Assembly: GCA_003222675.1 (NCBI GenBank)
Contig: QHWT01000059.1
Span: 51,212-115,211 of the forward strand
Origin: Acidobacteriota bacterium
Lineage (GTDB): Bacteria > Acidobacteriota > Vicinamibacteria > Vicinamibacterales > 2-12-FULL-66-21
Reading direction: 5' to 3'
DNA: 64,000 bases
The position numbers were made by a program, and so were the translations under genes. Under the pieces are notes generated by a model. It saw only the letters and a list, made by a program, of their open reading frames with translations. It was not told the origin of the DNA and made no database searches. Positions 26,881 to 34,854 of the stretch are shown in pieces (the stretch's first letter is position 1; each line of letters begins with the position of its first letter).

Positions 26881-29529
26881 ATGCCTCGCTGGATCGATCG
26901 CGCCCGAATGCGTTTGCGATCGGTGTTCCGCGGTGTCGACGCAGACGCCGAGCTGCGCGCCGAGATTCGTCTCCATCTGGAGGAACAGGTTGACGAGTAC
27001 ACCGCCGCCGGCATGAAGCCGGCAGACGCGCGCGCTGCCGCCATGCGCGCGTTCGGTCCGGTGTCGCTCGTGGAAGAACAGTGCCGCGACACGCGCCGGG
27101 TCGCCGTCGTGCAAAATCTCGCGCAGGACCTTCGGTACACGCTCCGGTCCCTCCGGCAGCAGCCGCTGCTGGTGCTCGCCGCCACGCTGTCGATCGCCAT
27201 GGCGACGGGCGCCAACACCGTCATCTTCAGCCTTGCGAGTCAGATCGCGCTCACCGTGCCGAGCGTGTCGCGGCCGGACCGCGTCGTGAATATCCGCCTG
27301 AACAACGGCAGCCACGTGTCGTATCGCCAGTGGCAGGCGCTCGAGCAGAGCGGCGCACTCGGCGGCATCACCGGATATCAGTTCGAACGCGAGGTCAACT
27401 GGCGCGGGCCCGAGCAGTCGATCAGCCTGATGCCGCTCATCGTCAGCGCGAACTTCTTCGACCTGCTCGGCCTGCCGATTGCCATGGGACGGGGGTTCAC
27501 CGCTGCCGAGGCCGATGCCGAACGTCACCCCACGGTCGCAGTCATCAGTCACGGATTCTGGCAGCGGCGGCTGGGCGGAGATCCCGCAGTGCTGGGGCGC
27601 ACGCTCGTGCTCAATGGCGAGCCATACACGATCCTCGGCGTACTGCCCGATGGACTGCAGTCGTTTCCAGGCTTTGGTATCGCGCCCGAGGTGTACCTGC
27701 CCGTGAGCCCGGCGCTCCTGCCGACGCTTCACGAGCGCCTTGACGCGACCGTGCAACTCGTCGGCCGATTGCGCGACGGCCAGAGCGTCGCCGAAGGACG
27801 CGCGGCGCTGTCGACGGCAGCCGCGCGGCTGGCGCCGGACTACGGCAAGGAATTCGGTGAAGTGGACCGGTTCTCCCCGGTGGGCGGCGTGTCGCAGATC
27901 AAGGATCTGAAGGAGATCGGCGCGTTCTTCGCCGTCCTCCTTGTTGGCGTCGGCCTCGTACTGGCCGTCGCCTGCGCCAACGTCGCGGGGCTGCTCCTCG
28001 CGCGCGGCACGGTTCGACGCCGTGAAATCGCGATACGCGTGGCGCTCGGGGCGGGTCGCGCGCGACTCGTTCAGCAACTGCTGACGGAAGGCTTGTGGCT
28101 CGCGCTCTTCGGTACGGCCTTTGGCCTGCTGCTGATGCGGATGCTGATGGGCCTGCTGACGCGCGTGTCGCTGCCGCTGCCGCTCCCCTTCGAACTGCAC
28201 GCCTCGTTCGACGCGCGCCTGCTGCTGTACTCGCTCGCGTTGCTGGCCGTCACCACTACGTGCTGCGCGCTCGTGCCCGCGCTCCAGGCCACGCGGCCGT
28301 CGCTCGTGCCGGCGCTCAAGCAGGAGTCACGCTACGCGCATCGCCGGTGGACGCTCAGGAGCGTGCTGGTCATCGGACAGATAGCGGTCGCGTTGGTACT
28401 GCTGCTGACGGCGACGCTGTTCGTGCGCAACCTCGCGCTTGCGCGCAGTGCCGATCCAGGGTTCGACGCGGGTCATTCGATCGTCGCGCAGGTGAGCTTC
28501 GTCGAAGGACGCTACACACGGGAAAGCCGCGCGGCGTTCCTGGAATCTGCCGTCGGTAGATTGCAGAGCATTCCAGGGATCGAGCAGGCGGCCTATACCG
28601 CCGACGTGCCGTTGACGATCCGAAGCGGGTCAACGACCGGCGCCGATTTGCGGATCGCCGAAAGCGGTGGTCCGTTTCGCGCGCGCTATGAAGGCAATCG
28701 CGTCGGACCTGGCTATTTCGCTGCGATGGGCATCCGGCTGCAGCGCGGACGCGAATTCCGGACGACCGATGCGCCGGGCGCGCCGGTCGTCGCGATCATC
28801 AACGAGGAGTTCGCACGGCGCCACTTCGGCGGGAGCGATCCAATCGGCCAGCACCTCCTGTTGCCTGGACCAACACCAGCGGGCTACCCGGCCGAGATCG
28901 TCGGCATCGTCGCCAACAGCAAACACCGGACGATCGGCGAAACGCAGCGGGCGGCGGTCTACGAATCGTTCCTGCAGCGCGGGAACAGGGACCGGCTGGT
29001 GTTCCTCCTCGTTCGGACAGCGGGCGATCCATCGACATCCATCCGTGCGGTCTCGCAGATCCTCACGGACCTGGATTCCACCGCCGCGATCGATGTGCAG
29101 CCGATGCGCGCTGCCCTTGCGTTTGCGTTCATGCCAAGCCAGCTTGGCGCGGCGCTGCTCGCGGCGCTGGGCTCGCTGGGGCTCGTGCTTGCGATGGTTG
29201 GACTGTACGCGGTGATGGCCTACTCGGTAAGCCGGCGAACCGCGGAGATTGGCATCCGCATGGCGCTTGGCGCGTCACATCACGCGGTCCTGCGACTCGT
29301 GCTCGGCGACGCCGCGATCCTCGCTGGCAGCGGCATCTTTCTCGGTCTTGCGATCGCCGCGTGGCTGACGAGGCCCCTCGCGATGTTCCTCGTTGCGGGT
29401 CTCAGCGCCAGCGATCCTCTGAGCTTCGCGTTGACGTCGATCCTGCTCGGGCTCGTGAGCATTGCTGCCGCGTGGACACCCGCGCGGCGGGCGCTCAGAA
29501 TCGATCCCGCACTGGCGTTGAGAGAATAG
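26881..29529 (+). CDS. ADOP-family ABC transporter permease (MacB/FtsX type)
   Basis: An 882-residue membrane protein of the Acidobacterial duplicated orphan permease family. The ATG at 26881 follows AAGGAGA. The N-terminus is the cytoplasmic prefix (ELRAEIRLHLEEQVDEYTAAGM), then QDLRYTLRSLRQQPLLVLAATLSIA opens the first MacB core/FtsX unit. VACANVAGLLLARGTVRRREIAIRVALGAGR is the first FtsX helix pair. The second half repeats the plan, with YSVSRRTAEIGIRMALGASHHAVLRLVL near the C-terminus and a final helix before WTPARRALRIDPALALRE. No ATPase or adaptor gene is adjacent, as is usual for orphan permeases. The substrate is unknown. Confidence 0.93.
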   Translation: MPRWIDRARMRLRSVFRGVDADAELRAEIRLHLEEQVDEYTAAGMKPADARAAAMRAFGPVSLVEEQCRDTRRVAVVQNLAQDLRYTLRSLRQQPLLVLAATLSIAMATGANTVIFSLASQIALTVPSVSRPDRVVNIRLNNGSHVSYRQWQALEQSGALGGITGYQFEREVNWRGPEQSISLMPLIVSANFFDLLGLPIAMGRGFTAAEADAERHPTVAVISHGFWQRRLGGDPAVLGRTLVLNGEPYTILGVLPDGLQSFPGFGIAPEVYLPVSPALLPTLHERLDATVQLVGRLRDGQSVAEGRAALSTAAARLAPDYGKEFGEVDRFSPVGGVSQIKDLKEIGAFFAVLLVGVGLVLAVACANVAGLLLARGTVRRREIAIRVALGAGRARLVQQLLTEGLWLALFGTAFGLLLMRMLMGLLTRVSLPLPLPFELHASFDARLLLYSLALLAVTTTCCALVPALQATRPSLVPALKQESRYAHRRWTLRSVLVIGQIAVALVLLLTATLFVRNLALARSADPGFDAGHSIVAQVSFVEGRYTRESRAAFLESAVGRLQSIPGIEQAAYTADVPLTIRSGSTTGADLRIAESGGPFRARYEGNRVGPGYFAAMGIRLQRGREFRTTDAPGAPVVAIINEEFARRHFGGSDPIGQHLLLPGPTPAGYPAEIVGIVANSKHRTIGETQRAAVYESFLQRGNRDRLVFLLVRTAGDPSTSIRAVSQILTDLDSTAAIDVQPMRAALAFAFMPSQLGAALLAALGSLGLVLAMVGLYAVMAYSVSRRTAEIGIRMALGASHHAVLRLVLGDAAILAGSGIFLGLAIAAWLTRPLAMFLVAGLSASDPLSFALTSILLGLVSIAAAWTPARRALRIDPALALRE

Positions 29530-29849
29530 GCGATGCGCCAACCGGAAGTGAGCACGGCACGTCTGCCGGGGGCTGACCCCGGTTTGACCCTTGTCTGATC
29601 CCGATCTGGCAACTTCACGGGCTCCGGACAAAAGAGAATCGTCGGATCGCTGCCACTCGGGCCCGGAGACGCGTGATTGCGCCGCGCCAGCACCATCACA
29701 GCCCCAAGCACCACACCACCAGCGACCGCCATCACAACCAGCCACCAGGCTTCAGGTAAGACGACCGTCATCAACACGGCGACGGCGACAGTCCGAGGCC
29801 GCCGATGCCGTTCACCGGGATGCCGCTCATGTTGATCTCTACCGGTCGC
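29530..29849. other. Intergenic region with GGGGCTGACCCC hairpin and a membrane-helix-like open frame
   Basis: No convincing gene. Near 29568-29607 there are repeats of the GGGGTCAGACCCC kind around a short hairpin. On the minus strand from about 29771 a frame encodes a hydrophobic helix (WWLVVMAVAGGVVLGAVMVL) followed by basic residues, which could be a small membrane protein. Its frame has no stop before it enters the antisense of the permease gene, so I do not call it. Confidence 0.4.
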
Positions 29850-30248
29850 TTATTTGGTGTCATTGTCGCTCCGACAAACCTGCGGGGCGATGCGTTTGAT
29901 CTTCGCATCGACGGCTTGATCATTGTGCGGCACGATGATGCGCGGATCGATCCGCTCGTCGACGTGCCGGATCGTCAGGCCGCAGATGACTTCTATGTCT
30001 GACCGATCGGCACGAAGGAGTTCCTCGGCCAGTTTTGCACGCAGCCTTTGCTGCTCCGCGATGTCCGGCGCGGGAAACACGCGGGCGAATGACTTCCTGG
30101 GAGATCGTGGAATGGTTGACTGGTTCGGTGCTGGGGCGGGGAGCTGCGTGTCTTGTGGGTCAGCTGGACGCACCTGGTCGGTCGCACCGAACGCAAGCGT
30201 GGCGGTGGTCAGCAGGCCAATGACGCCGAGGGACAGCTTCCGGTTCAT
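29850..30248 (-). CDS. Exported hypothetical protein
   Basis: A 132-residue protein I cannot assign. The start is well supported by GGAGGATCC directly before the ATG. A signal peptide (MNRKLSLGVIGLLTTATLAFG) is followed by a Pro/Gln-rich linker, an amphipathic helix (DIAEQQRLRAKLAEELLRAD) and a short C-terminal part with two Cys (CGLTI and PQVCRS) and alternating Ile/Val residues (ICGLTIRHVDERIDPRIIVP). The two Cys could form a disulfide. It is the second gene on the minus strand after the metallophosphoesterase, with a 175-bp gap. Confidence 0.65.
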   Translation of the reverse strand: MNRKLSLGVIGLLTTATLAFGATDQVRPADPQDTQLPAPAPNQSTIPRSPRKSFARVFPAPDIAEQQRLRAKLAEELLRADRSDIEVICGLTIRHVDERIDPRIIVPHNDQAVDAKIKRIAPQVCRSDNDTK

Positions 30249-30423
30249 GGATCCTCCAGCAACCTTCGGCCTGCCTCGCCGAAGCCCCGCGCACGCTCGC
30301 GCGCGGCGAAGGCGGGTCGTCCATGAAACCAGTCAAACACAAGCATATAACCGATCGCGGGACGGCCGGCGGCACCAGCCATAGGACGATCGTCTCGTCG
30401 ATCTCGTTGATCACGCCGGCCGA

Positions 30424-31263
30424 TCACGCCGGAACAAGGTCGAAGACCGTGACTTCAGGACGCACGTTGAATCGCACGTGCAGAAGATGTCCGACGCCAC
30501 GGCTGATGTACAAACGGCGGTTGCTTGTCAGCTCGAATTCACCCGCGGTGTAGCGTCCATTGCGGACGGGCAGGAGCGGCGGAGGAAGGAACGGCGGCTT
30601 GCATTGTCCGCCGTGCGTATGCCCTGAAAGAATCCAGCCCTCATAATGCTCCCAGCCGGTCAGGTCCACTGTGTCGGGATTGTGGCTCAACGCGATTGCC
30701 GCGCGCTGCGGGTCAAGCTGGGCGAACGCCGGCTCGGGCTTGAATCGATCCGCCCAGAGATCGTCGAGCCCGACGATCTGCAGTCCGCCGAGCTCGCACA
30801 CCTGGTTGCGAAGCACGTTGATGCCGAAGGGCTGCACGATGTCGACGAGCCGCGCAGCGAGTTCCGAATGTCGCCATCCGGGTCCATAGTCGTGGTTTCC
30901 AAGGATCGCGACGGTGCCGATCCGTCCCGTCGGAAACTGTCGATAGACGGTCGCCAGATGATCCAGAACATCGGCGTGGTAGCTGACGAAGTCGCCGGTC
31001 AGCACGACGATGTCGGGTCGGAGATCCGCGATCCGGCGGAAAGTCGCCAGGACGTACTCGTCATCGACGCGAGGGCCCACGTGAATGTCGCTCACATGCA
31101 CGAGCGTGCGACCGGCCAGTGCGGGCGGCAATCGGAGAATCGGGAGCGGCCGGCGAACGATCTCCAGCCAGTGCGGCTCGACCCGCCAGGCGTAGAGGCC
31201 CACAGCGGCGGCGGCTCCAAACGATGTTCCTATGGATTGAAGGAACCGGCGGCGACTCAGCAT
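30424..31263 (-). CDS. Tat-exported metallophosphoesterase
   Basis: A 279-residue calcineurin-type phosphoesterase. The ATG at 31263, with GAGGG upstream, yields a Tat-like signal (MLSRRRFLQSIGTSFGAAAA) with a membrane helix. The metal motifs are in order: LVHVSDIHVGP (DxH), IVVLTGDFVSY (GD), VAILGNHDYG (GNHD), and WILSGHTHGGQ (GHxH). This matches the YaeI/UDP-2,3-diacylglucosamine-pyrophosphatase-like group of membrane phosphoesterases. A substrate such as a lipid-linked phosphate is possible but unproven. It is divergent from the second PadR gene and shares an 80-bp promoter region with it. Confidence 0.92.
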   Translation of the reverse strand: MLSRRRFLQSIGTSFGAAAAVGLYAWRVEPHWLEIVRRPLPILRLPPALAGRTLVHVSDIHVGPRVDDEYVLATFRRIADLRPDIVVLTGDFVSYHADVLDHLATVYRQFPTGRIGTVAILGNHDYGPGWRHSELAARLVDIVQPFGINVLRNQVCELGGLQIVGLDDLWADRFKPEPAFAQLDPQRAAIALSHNPDTVDLTGWEHYEGWILSGHTHGGQCKPPFLPPPLLPVRNGRYTAGEFELTSNRRLYISRGVGHLLHVRFNVRPEVTVFDLVPA

Positions 31264-31343
31264 CTGCGCCCTCAAGGTTACCAGACGCGGGGGAAGTCGC
31301 CTCCTTGCGCCGGCCATCGAATTTCATCATAATGTGCGAATAA

Positions 31344-31676
31344 ATGGACCGCCGGTTTCTCACGGATTTCGAACTCATGATCATGCTCGCGCTTCTCCGC
31401 GTGCGCGAGCGCGCCTACGGTGTGCCGATCGCCCGGGAAATCGAAGAGACCGCCGGACGCCCGGTGACCCTCGCCGCGGTCTATCTCGCGCTCGACCGTC
31501 TCCAGGAGAACAGGCTGGTCAGCTCCGAGCTCGGAGATCCGACGCCGGAACGCGGAGGGCGGGCCAAGAAGTTCTTCCGCGCGACACCCGCGGGTCTGCG
31601 CGCCGTCCGGAATACACAACGCGCGTTCGTCGCCCTCTGGCAAGGCATCCCCGAGTTGAGGGCGGGAGTTGTATGA
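31344..31676 (+). CDS. PadR family transcriptional regulator
   Basis: A 110-residue PadR-type winged helix with FLTDFELMIMLALLRVRERAYGVPIAREIEE (hydrophobic helix then PadR helix 2), VTLAAVYLALDRLQENRLV (recognition helix) and KKFFRATPAGLRAV (wing). The candidate -10 hexamer CATAAT at 31328-31333 lies 10 bp before the ATG, implying a very short leader. It overlaps the next gene by ATGA, so the regulator and the membrane protein are made together. Unlike the first PadR module, no ADOP permease follows. Confidence 0.9.
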   Translation: MDRRFLTDFELMIMLALLRVRERAYGVPIAREIEETAGRPVTLAAVYLALDRLQENRLVSSELGDPTPERGGRAKKFFRATPAGLRAVRNTQRAFVALWQGIPELRAGVV

Positions 31677-32311
31677 AGAAGCCACCCACCGTCGCGACGA
31701 CCATTCTGATGCGGCTCGGTCCTGAAGACGAGTGCATCATTGGCGACCTGCTGGAGGAGTACGAAGCGGGCCGGTCCCGATGGTGGTTCTGGCACCAGGC
31801 CCTGTCTGCCATCGTCAGCGGTGCCATTCTGCAGACCCGCGCACGGCCGGCGCGCGTGCTTGTAGCCGTCGCGATCGGGTGGACCTCGTTACTACTCGCC
31901 TTCGCCCTTCTTGGCGATCGAGTGGCGGACGGACTGGCGGGGCTGCTGTGGAATTGGGACAGGCAGGCCGCGTACGTCTCCGATGTGTGGTGGCCGTTTG
32001 CGATTTGCGCGGCGATGGTGTCCTACACGGGTTTCGCGTTGTCGGCCTGGCTCGTCTCGCGCTTCACGCGACCGGCCGAGGGGCCGATGCTTCTAGCGTA
32101 CACCGCGTCAGTTGTTGTCGTCTTGGCAGGCTCCGCGGTAATGATCGAAATTCTGACTTGGCTCAACGGTCGTGTGCCCGTGCCGCATCCGCTCTTCTAC
32201 ATCGTCTCGGTGACGCTCCCCTATCAATGGCGCTCGGGACTCGTGCTCGTGCCGCTCGTCATCATCTTGTGCGGCATGGCGGGTCACCGCCGGCGACGGC
32301 TTTCGAGCTAG
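31673..32311 (+). CDS. Stand-alone permease-prefix-domain membrane protein
   Basis: A 212-residue protein coupled by ATGA overlap to the PadR regulator. Its N-terminus (LGPEDECIIGDLLEEYEAGRSRWWFWHQAL) matches the prefix domain that usually precedes the first transmembrane helix of ADOP permeases. Instead of a permease it carries about four membrane helices (about residues 55-75, 95-125, 140-165 and 180-200). It may modulate an ADOP permease encoded elsewhere, or act as a membrane sensor for its PadR partner. Both ideas are inference. Confidence 0.82.
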   Translation: MKKPPTVATTILMRLGPEDECIIGDLLEEYEAGRSRWWFWHQALSAIVSGAILQTRARPARVLVAVAIGWTSLLLAFALLGDRVADGLAGLLWNWDRQAAYVSDVWWPFAICAAMVSYTGFALSAWLVSRFTRPAEGPMLLAYTASVVVVLAGSAVMIEILTWLNGRVPVPHPLFYIVSVTLPYQWRSGLVLVPLVIILCGMAGHRRRRLSS

Positions 32312-32317
32312 CCCGCT

Positions 32318-33397
32318 TTACGCAACCTTTCTGAGCTTCGTGACGCGTCCGACTTCGACCCACTCCACGACGAAGATATTCCCGTCGCGGTCGAAGCACG
32401 CGCCGTGCGGGCAGATGAATTGCCCCGGAATGAACTGATCGCGCGGCTTCGTGCGCAGCGGGTTGTTCCAGGTCGGCGCGTTCGAATCTCCCAGGTGCGC
32501 GACGATCGCGTTGTTCCGATCGAGCAGCGTCACGCGGCCGTGCAGGTCCGGCACGACGACCATCCCCTGACGCTCATCAAAGTGACACGGCAGGCGGAAG
32601 CCTGCTACGAAATCGACGTGACGGCCGTCCAGCGTGAAGCGCTGCAGGCGGTTGTTCCGACGATCGGCGACGACGAGGACCGGATCGGGACGTCGAGTAT
32701 CCATCCAGATCCCGTGCGGCTCGTTCAGTTGACCGGGGTCGCTGCCCTTCCCGCCGAACGTCCGGATGTACTCGGCGTTCCTGTTGTACTGATTGATGTA
32801 GTACGAGCCGTACCCGTCGCCGACGTAGATGTCCCCGTTGGGCGCGATGGCAAGGTTGGTCGGATTGTAGCGCGGCGGTGCCCCGTCGGCGGAAGCCTTG
32901 TATTGAGCGATGTCGGGCGGCCCCTGAATCTTCCAGACGACTTCTCCCTTCAATGTCGTCTTGACGACAACGGCCTGCATCTCGGGCTGCGGCGTGAGCC
33001 GCGGGTTCGCCGCGTTCACCGTCAGGTAAAGAAACTCGTCGCGTCCTTCCTTGCGGATGTGCAGGCCGTGCGCGACGCCGTGAAACTCCTTTCCCCACGA
33101 CCGCACGAAGCGTCCCTTGTTGTCGAATACCACCATTGAATCGGCGCGTTCACTGTCGGCGAACACCGTGTGGTGAACGTAGATGAATCCCTGCGAGTCG
33201 TGCACGACGCCATGCGTGTTGCCGTACTTGATGGACGCCGGCAGCGTGCCCCAGTCGTGAATGGCTTCGTACCTGTGCGCGCCCTCGCCCATGACGGGCG
33301 CCTTCGTTCCCGCCTTGTTGGCGACGCCAAGCAGAATCGGGGAGACGAGCGGCGCCGCCGCGGCGCTCGCAAGAAATTCGCGTCGTGTGGTTTTCAT
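32318..33397 (-). CDS. Secreted NHL-repeat beta-propeller protein
   Basis: A 359-residue protein with a Tat signal (MKTTRREFLASAAAAPLVS). The body contains NHL-type blades: VFDNKGRFVRSWG, LAIAPNGDIYVGDGYGS, INQYNRNAEYIRTFGGKGSD, GQLNEPHGIWMD and FICPHGACFDRDGNIFVVEW. Such propellers bind ligands or act as lyases resembling peptidylglycine amidating lyase. It is the last gene of an operon with the DUF1549/1553 cytochrome and DUF1501 proteins (gap 13 nt), and those partners are usually linked to polysaccharide breakdown in Planctomycetes and Acidobacteria. Confidence 0.88.
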   Translation of the reverse strand: MKTTRREFLASAAAAPLVSPILLGVANKAGTKAPVMGEGAHRYEAIHDWGTLPASIKYGNTHGVVHDSQGFIYVHHTVFADSERADSMVVFDNKGRFVRSWGKEFHGVAHGLHIRKEGRDEFLYLTVNAANPRLTPQPEMQAVVVKTTLKGEVVWKIQGPPDIAQYKASADGAPPRYNPTNLAIAPNGDIYVGDGYGSYYINQYNRNAEYIRTFGGKGSDPGQLNEPHGIWMDTRRPDPVLVVADRRNNRLQRFTLDGRHVDFVAGFRLPCHFDERQGMVVVPDLHGRVTLLDRNNAIVAHLGDSNAPTWNNPLRTKPRDQFIPGQFICPHGACFDRDGNIFVVEWVEVGRVTKLRKVA

Positions 33398-33410
33398 GCC
33401 GCTCCGCCGT

Positions 33411-34847
33411 TCATCCGAAGAGTTCCGTGATGGGCACGCCTTTGCCGTCCCGCGTCACGTACACGGGACGCTTCTCGACGACGTACGCGGTGTCGGGCGC
33501 AATGCCCAGCGCGTGGTACATCGTCGCGTGCAGATGCTCTGTCAGCACGGGATTCTCGATGGTGGTGCACGGACGTTCGTCCGCGGTCTTGCCGTAGAGG
33601 GTGCCACGCTTGATGCCCCCACCGAACATCAGCACGCACCCCGCAGCGGTGAAATGCCGGTGCATGCCGTAGTGCCGCGGCTCGGACATCACGTCCGGCA
33701 TGTTGATCGCCTGGTCCTTCACTTCCTTGCCGACTTTGCCTTCCGTGATCGCGTCGCGACCGAACTCGCTCGCGAGCACGATCAGCGTTCGATCGAGCAG
33801 GCCGCGCTCCTCGAGATCCAGGATCAGTTGCGCGATCGGCGCGTCGATCTGCTGCTTCATGGTCGCGGCGCGCTCGTGGCCGTTCTCGTGCGTATCCCAG
33901 AACAGGAACGGAATGTACTCGGTCGTCACCTCGACGTAGCGCGCGCCGGCTTCGATCAGCCGCCGCGCGAGCAGACAGCCCTGGCCGAAGCGCCCGGTGT
34001 TGTAGACGTCGAATTTCTCCTTCGGTTCGAGCGAGAGATCGAATGCCTTCGCCGACGGCGATCGCAGGAGCCGGTCCGCTGAATCGAGCGAGCGCACGAG
34101 CGATTCGCGCTGGAAGTCGGCGCCATATCGATAGACCGGCTCCTGCGCCAGCAGCTTTTCGAACAACTGCCGCCGGCTCTGGAACCGCGCGTCGCCGAGC
34201 TCCTTCACAGGCCTCACGCTCGACGCCGCATCGAGCGGGTTGGTAATCAGAAACGGACCGTGCTCGGCGCCGAGGAACCCCGCCGTGTGGAACGCTTTTA
34301 CCGCCAAAATATCGCCGCAGATCACAAGGTTCAAAACGATCGAGATGAACGCAAGAACCGTGGGGTTCTTCGGCCCGAGCGTCTTCGAGACGACAGCGCC
34401 AAGATGCGGCATCGCCATCGGCTGCGGCGGAATGTAGCCGGTGTGCCAGTGGTACTGATGCCGGGAGTGCAGGATGAAGCCGAGGTCGGCGGCGTTGAAC
34501 GTGCGGATCACCGTGCCCCGATCGATCACGCGCGCGATGCGCTCCAGCCCCTGCGTGAACTTGATGTGGTCAACGGCGGTATCGATCGTCGGAAACGTGC
34601 TGAGCACGCGGTCGACCTTCACACCAGATTCGAAGGGCGTGTACTTCTTGGGATCGAACGTCTCGGTCTGCGCCATGCCGCCGGCCATCCAGAGGACGAT
34701 CACGGCATCCGCCGTCGCGGCCTGCTCCGCCGCGCGAACGATCTCCGGCTCGCGGCCAACGAGCGCGCCGAGTGTCGCGGCGGCCGTCGCGCCCATGAAT
34801 CCACGCCGGCTTATTTGCGTGCTGACGAAACGTTCTTCGAGAGTCAT
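33411..34847 (-). CDS. DUF1501 domain-containing protein (sulfatase-like fold)
   Basis: A 478-residue DUF1501 protein with a Tat signal (ISRRGFMGATAAATLGALV). Landmarks are AVIVLWMAGGMAQTETFDPK near the N-terminus, GLERIARVIDRGTVIRTFNA, SRHQYHWHTGYIPP, RYVEVTTEYIPFLFWDTHENG, RTLIVLASEFGRD and RHYGMHRHFTAAGCVLMFGGG. The DUF1501 family shares the alkaline-phosphatase/sulfatase fold. It is nearly always encoded next to a DUF1549/1553 cytochrome, as here with a 7-nt gap. The precise reaction is unknown. Confidence 0.92.
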   Translation of the reverse strand: MTLEERFVSTQISRRGFMGATAAATLGALVGREPEIVRAAEQAATADAVIVLWMAGGMAQTETFDPKKYTPFESGVKVDRVLSTFPTIDTAVDHIKFTQGLERIARVIDRGTVIRTFNAADLGFILHSRHQYHWHTGYIPPQPMAMPHLGAVVSKTLGPKNPTVLAFISIVLNLVICGDILAVKAFHTAGFLGAEHGPFLITNPLDAASSVRPVKELGDARFQSRRQLFEKLLAQEPVYRYGADFQRESLVRSLDSADRLLRSPSAKAFDLSLEPKEKFDVYNTGRFGQGCLLARRLIEAGARYVEVTTEYIPFLFWDTHENGHERAATMKQQIDAPIAQLILDLEERGLLDRTLIVLASEFGRDAITEGKVGKEVKDQAINMPDVMSEPRHYGMHRHFTAAGCVLMFGGGIKRGTLYGKTADERPCTTIENPVLTEHLHATMYHALGIAPDTAYVVEKRPVYVTRDGKGVPITELFG

Positions 34848-34854
34848 CTGTGCC

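Noticed and set aside
26563-28200. 545-codon minus-strand open frame opposite the ADOP permease and PadR gene
   Set aside because: No recognisable domain and charged low-complexity content; the permease on the other strand has full family features.
29280-29777. Minus-strand open frame with a hydrophobic N-terminal helix
   Set aside because: The helix looks real, but the frame has no stop before it runs antisense into the permease gene and no ribosome site is clear.
30249-30423. Short minus-strand open frames between the exported protein and the metallophosphoesterase gene
   Set aside because: Two overlapping frames each show a short hydrophobic stretch, but neither has a ribosome site or recognisable family.
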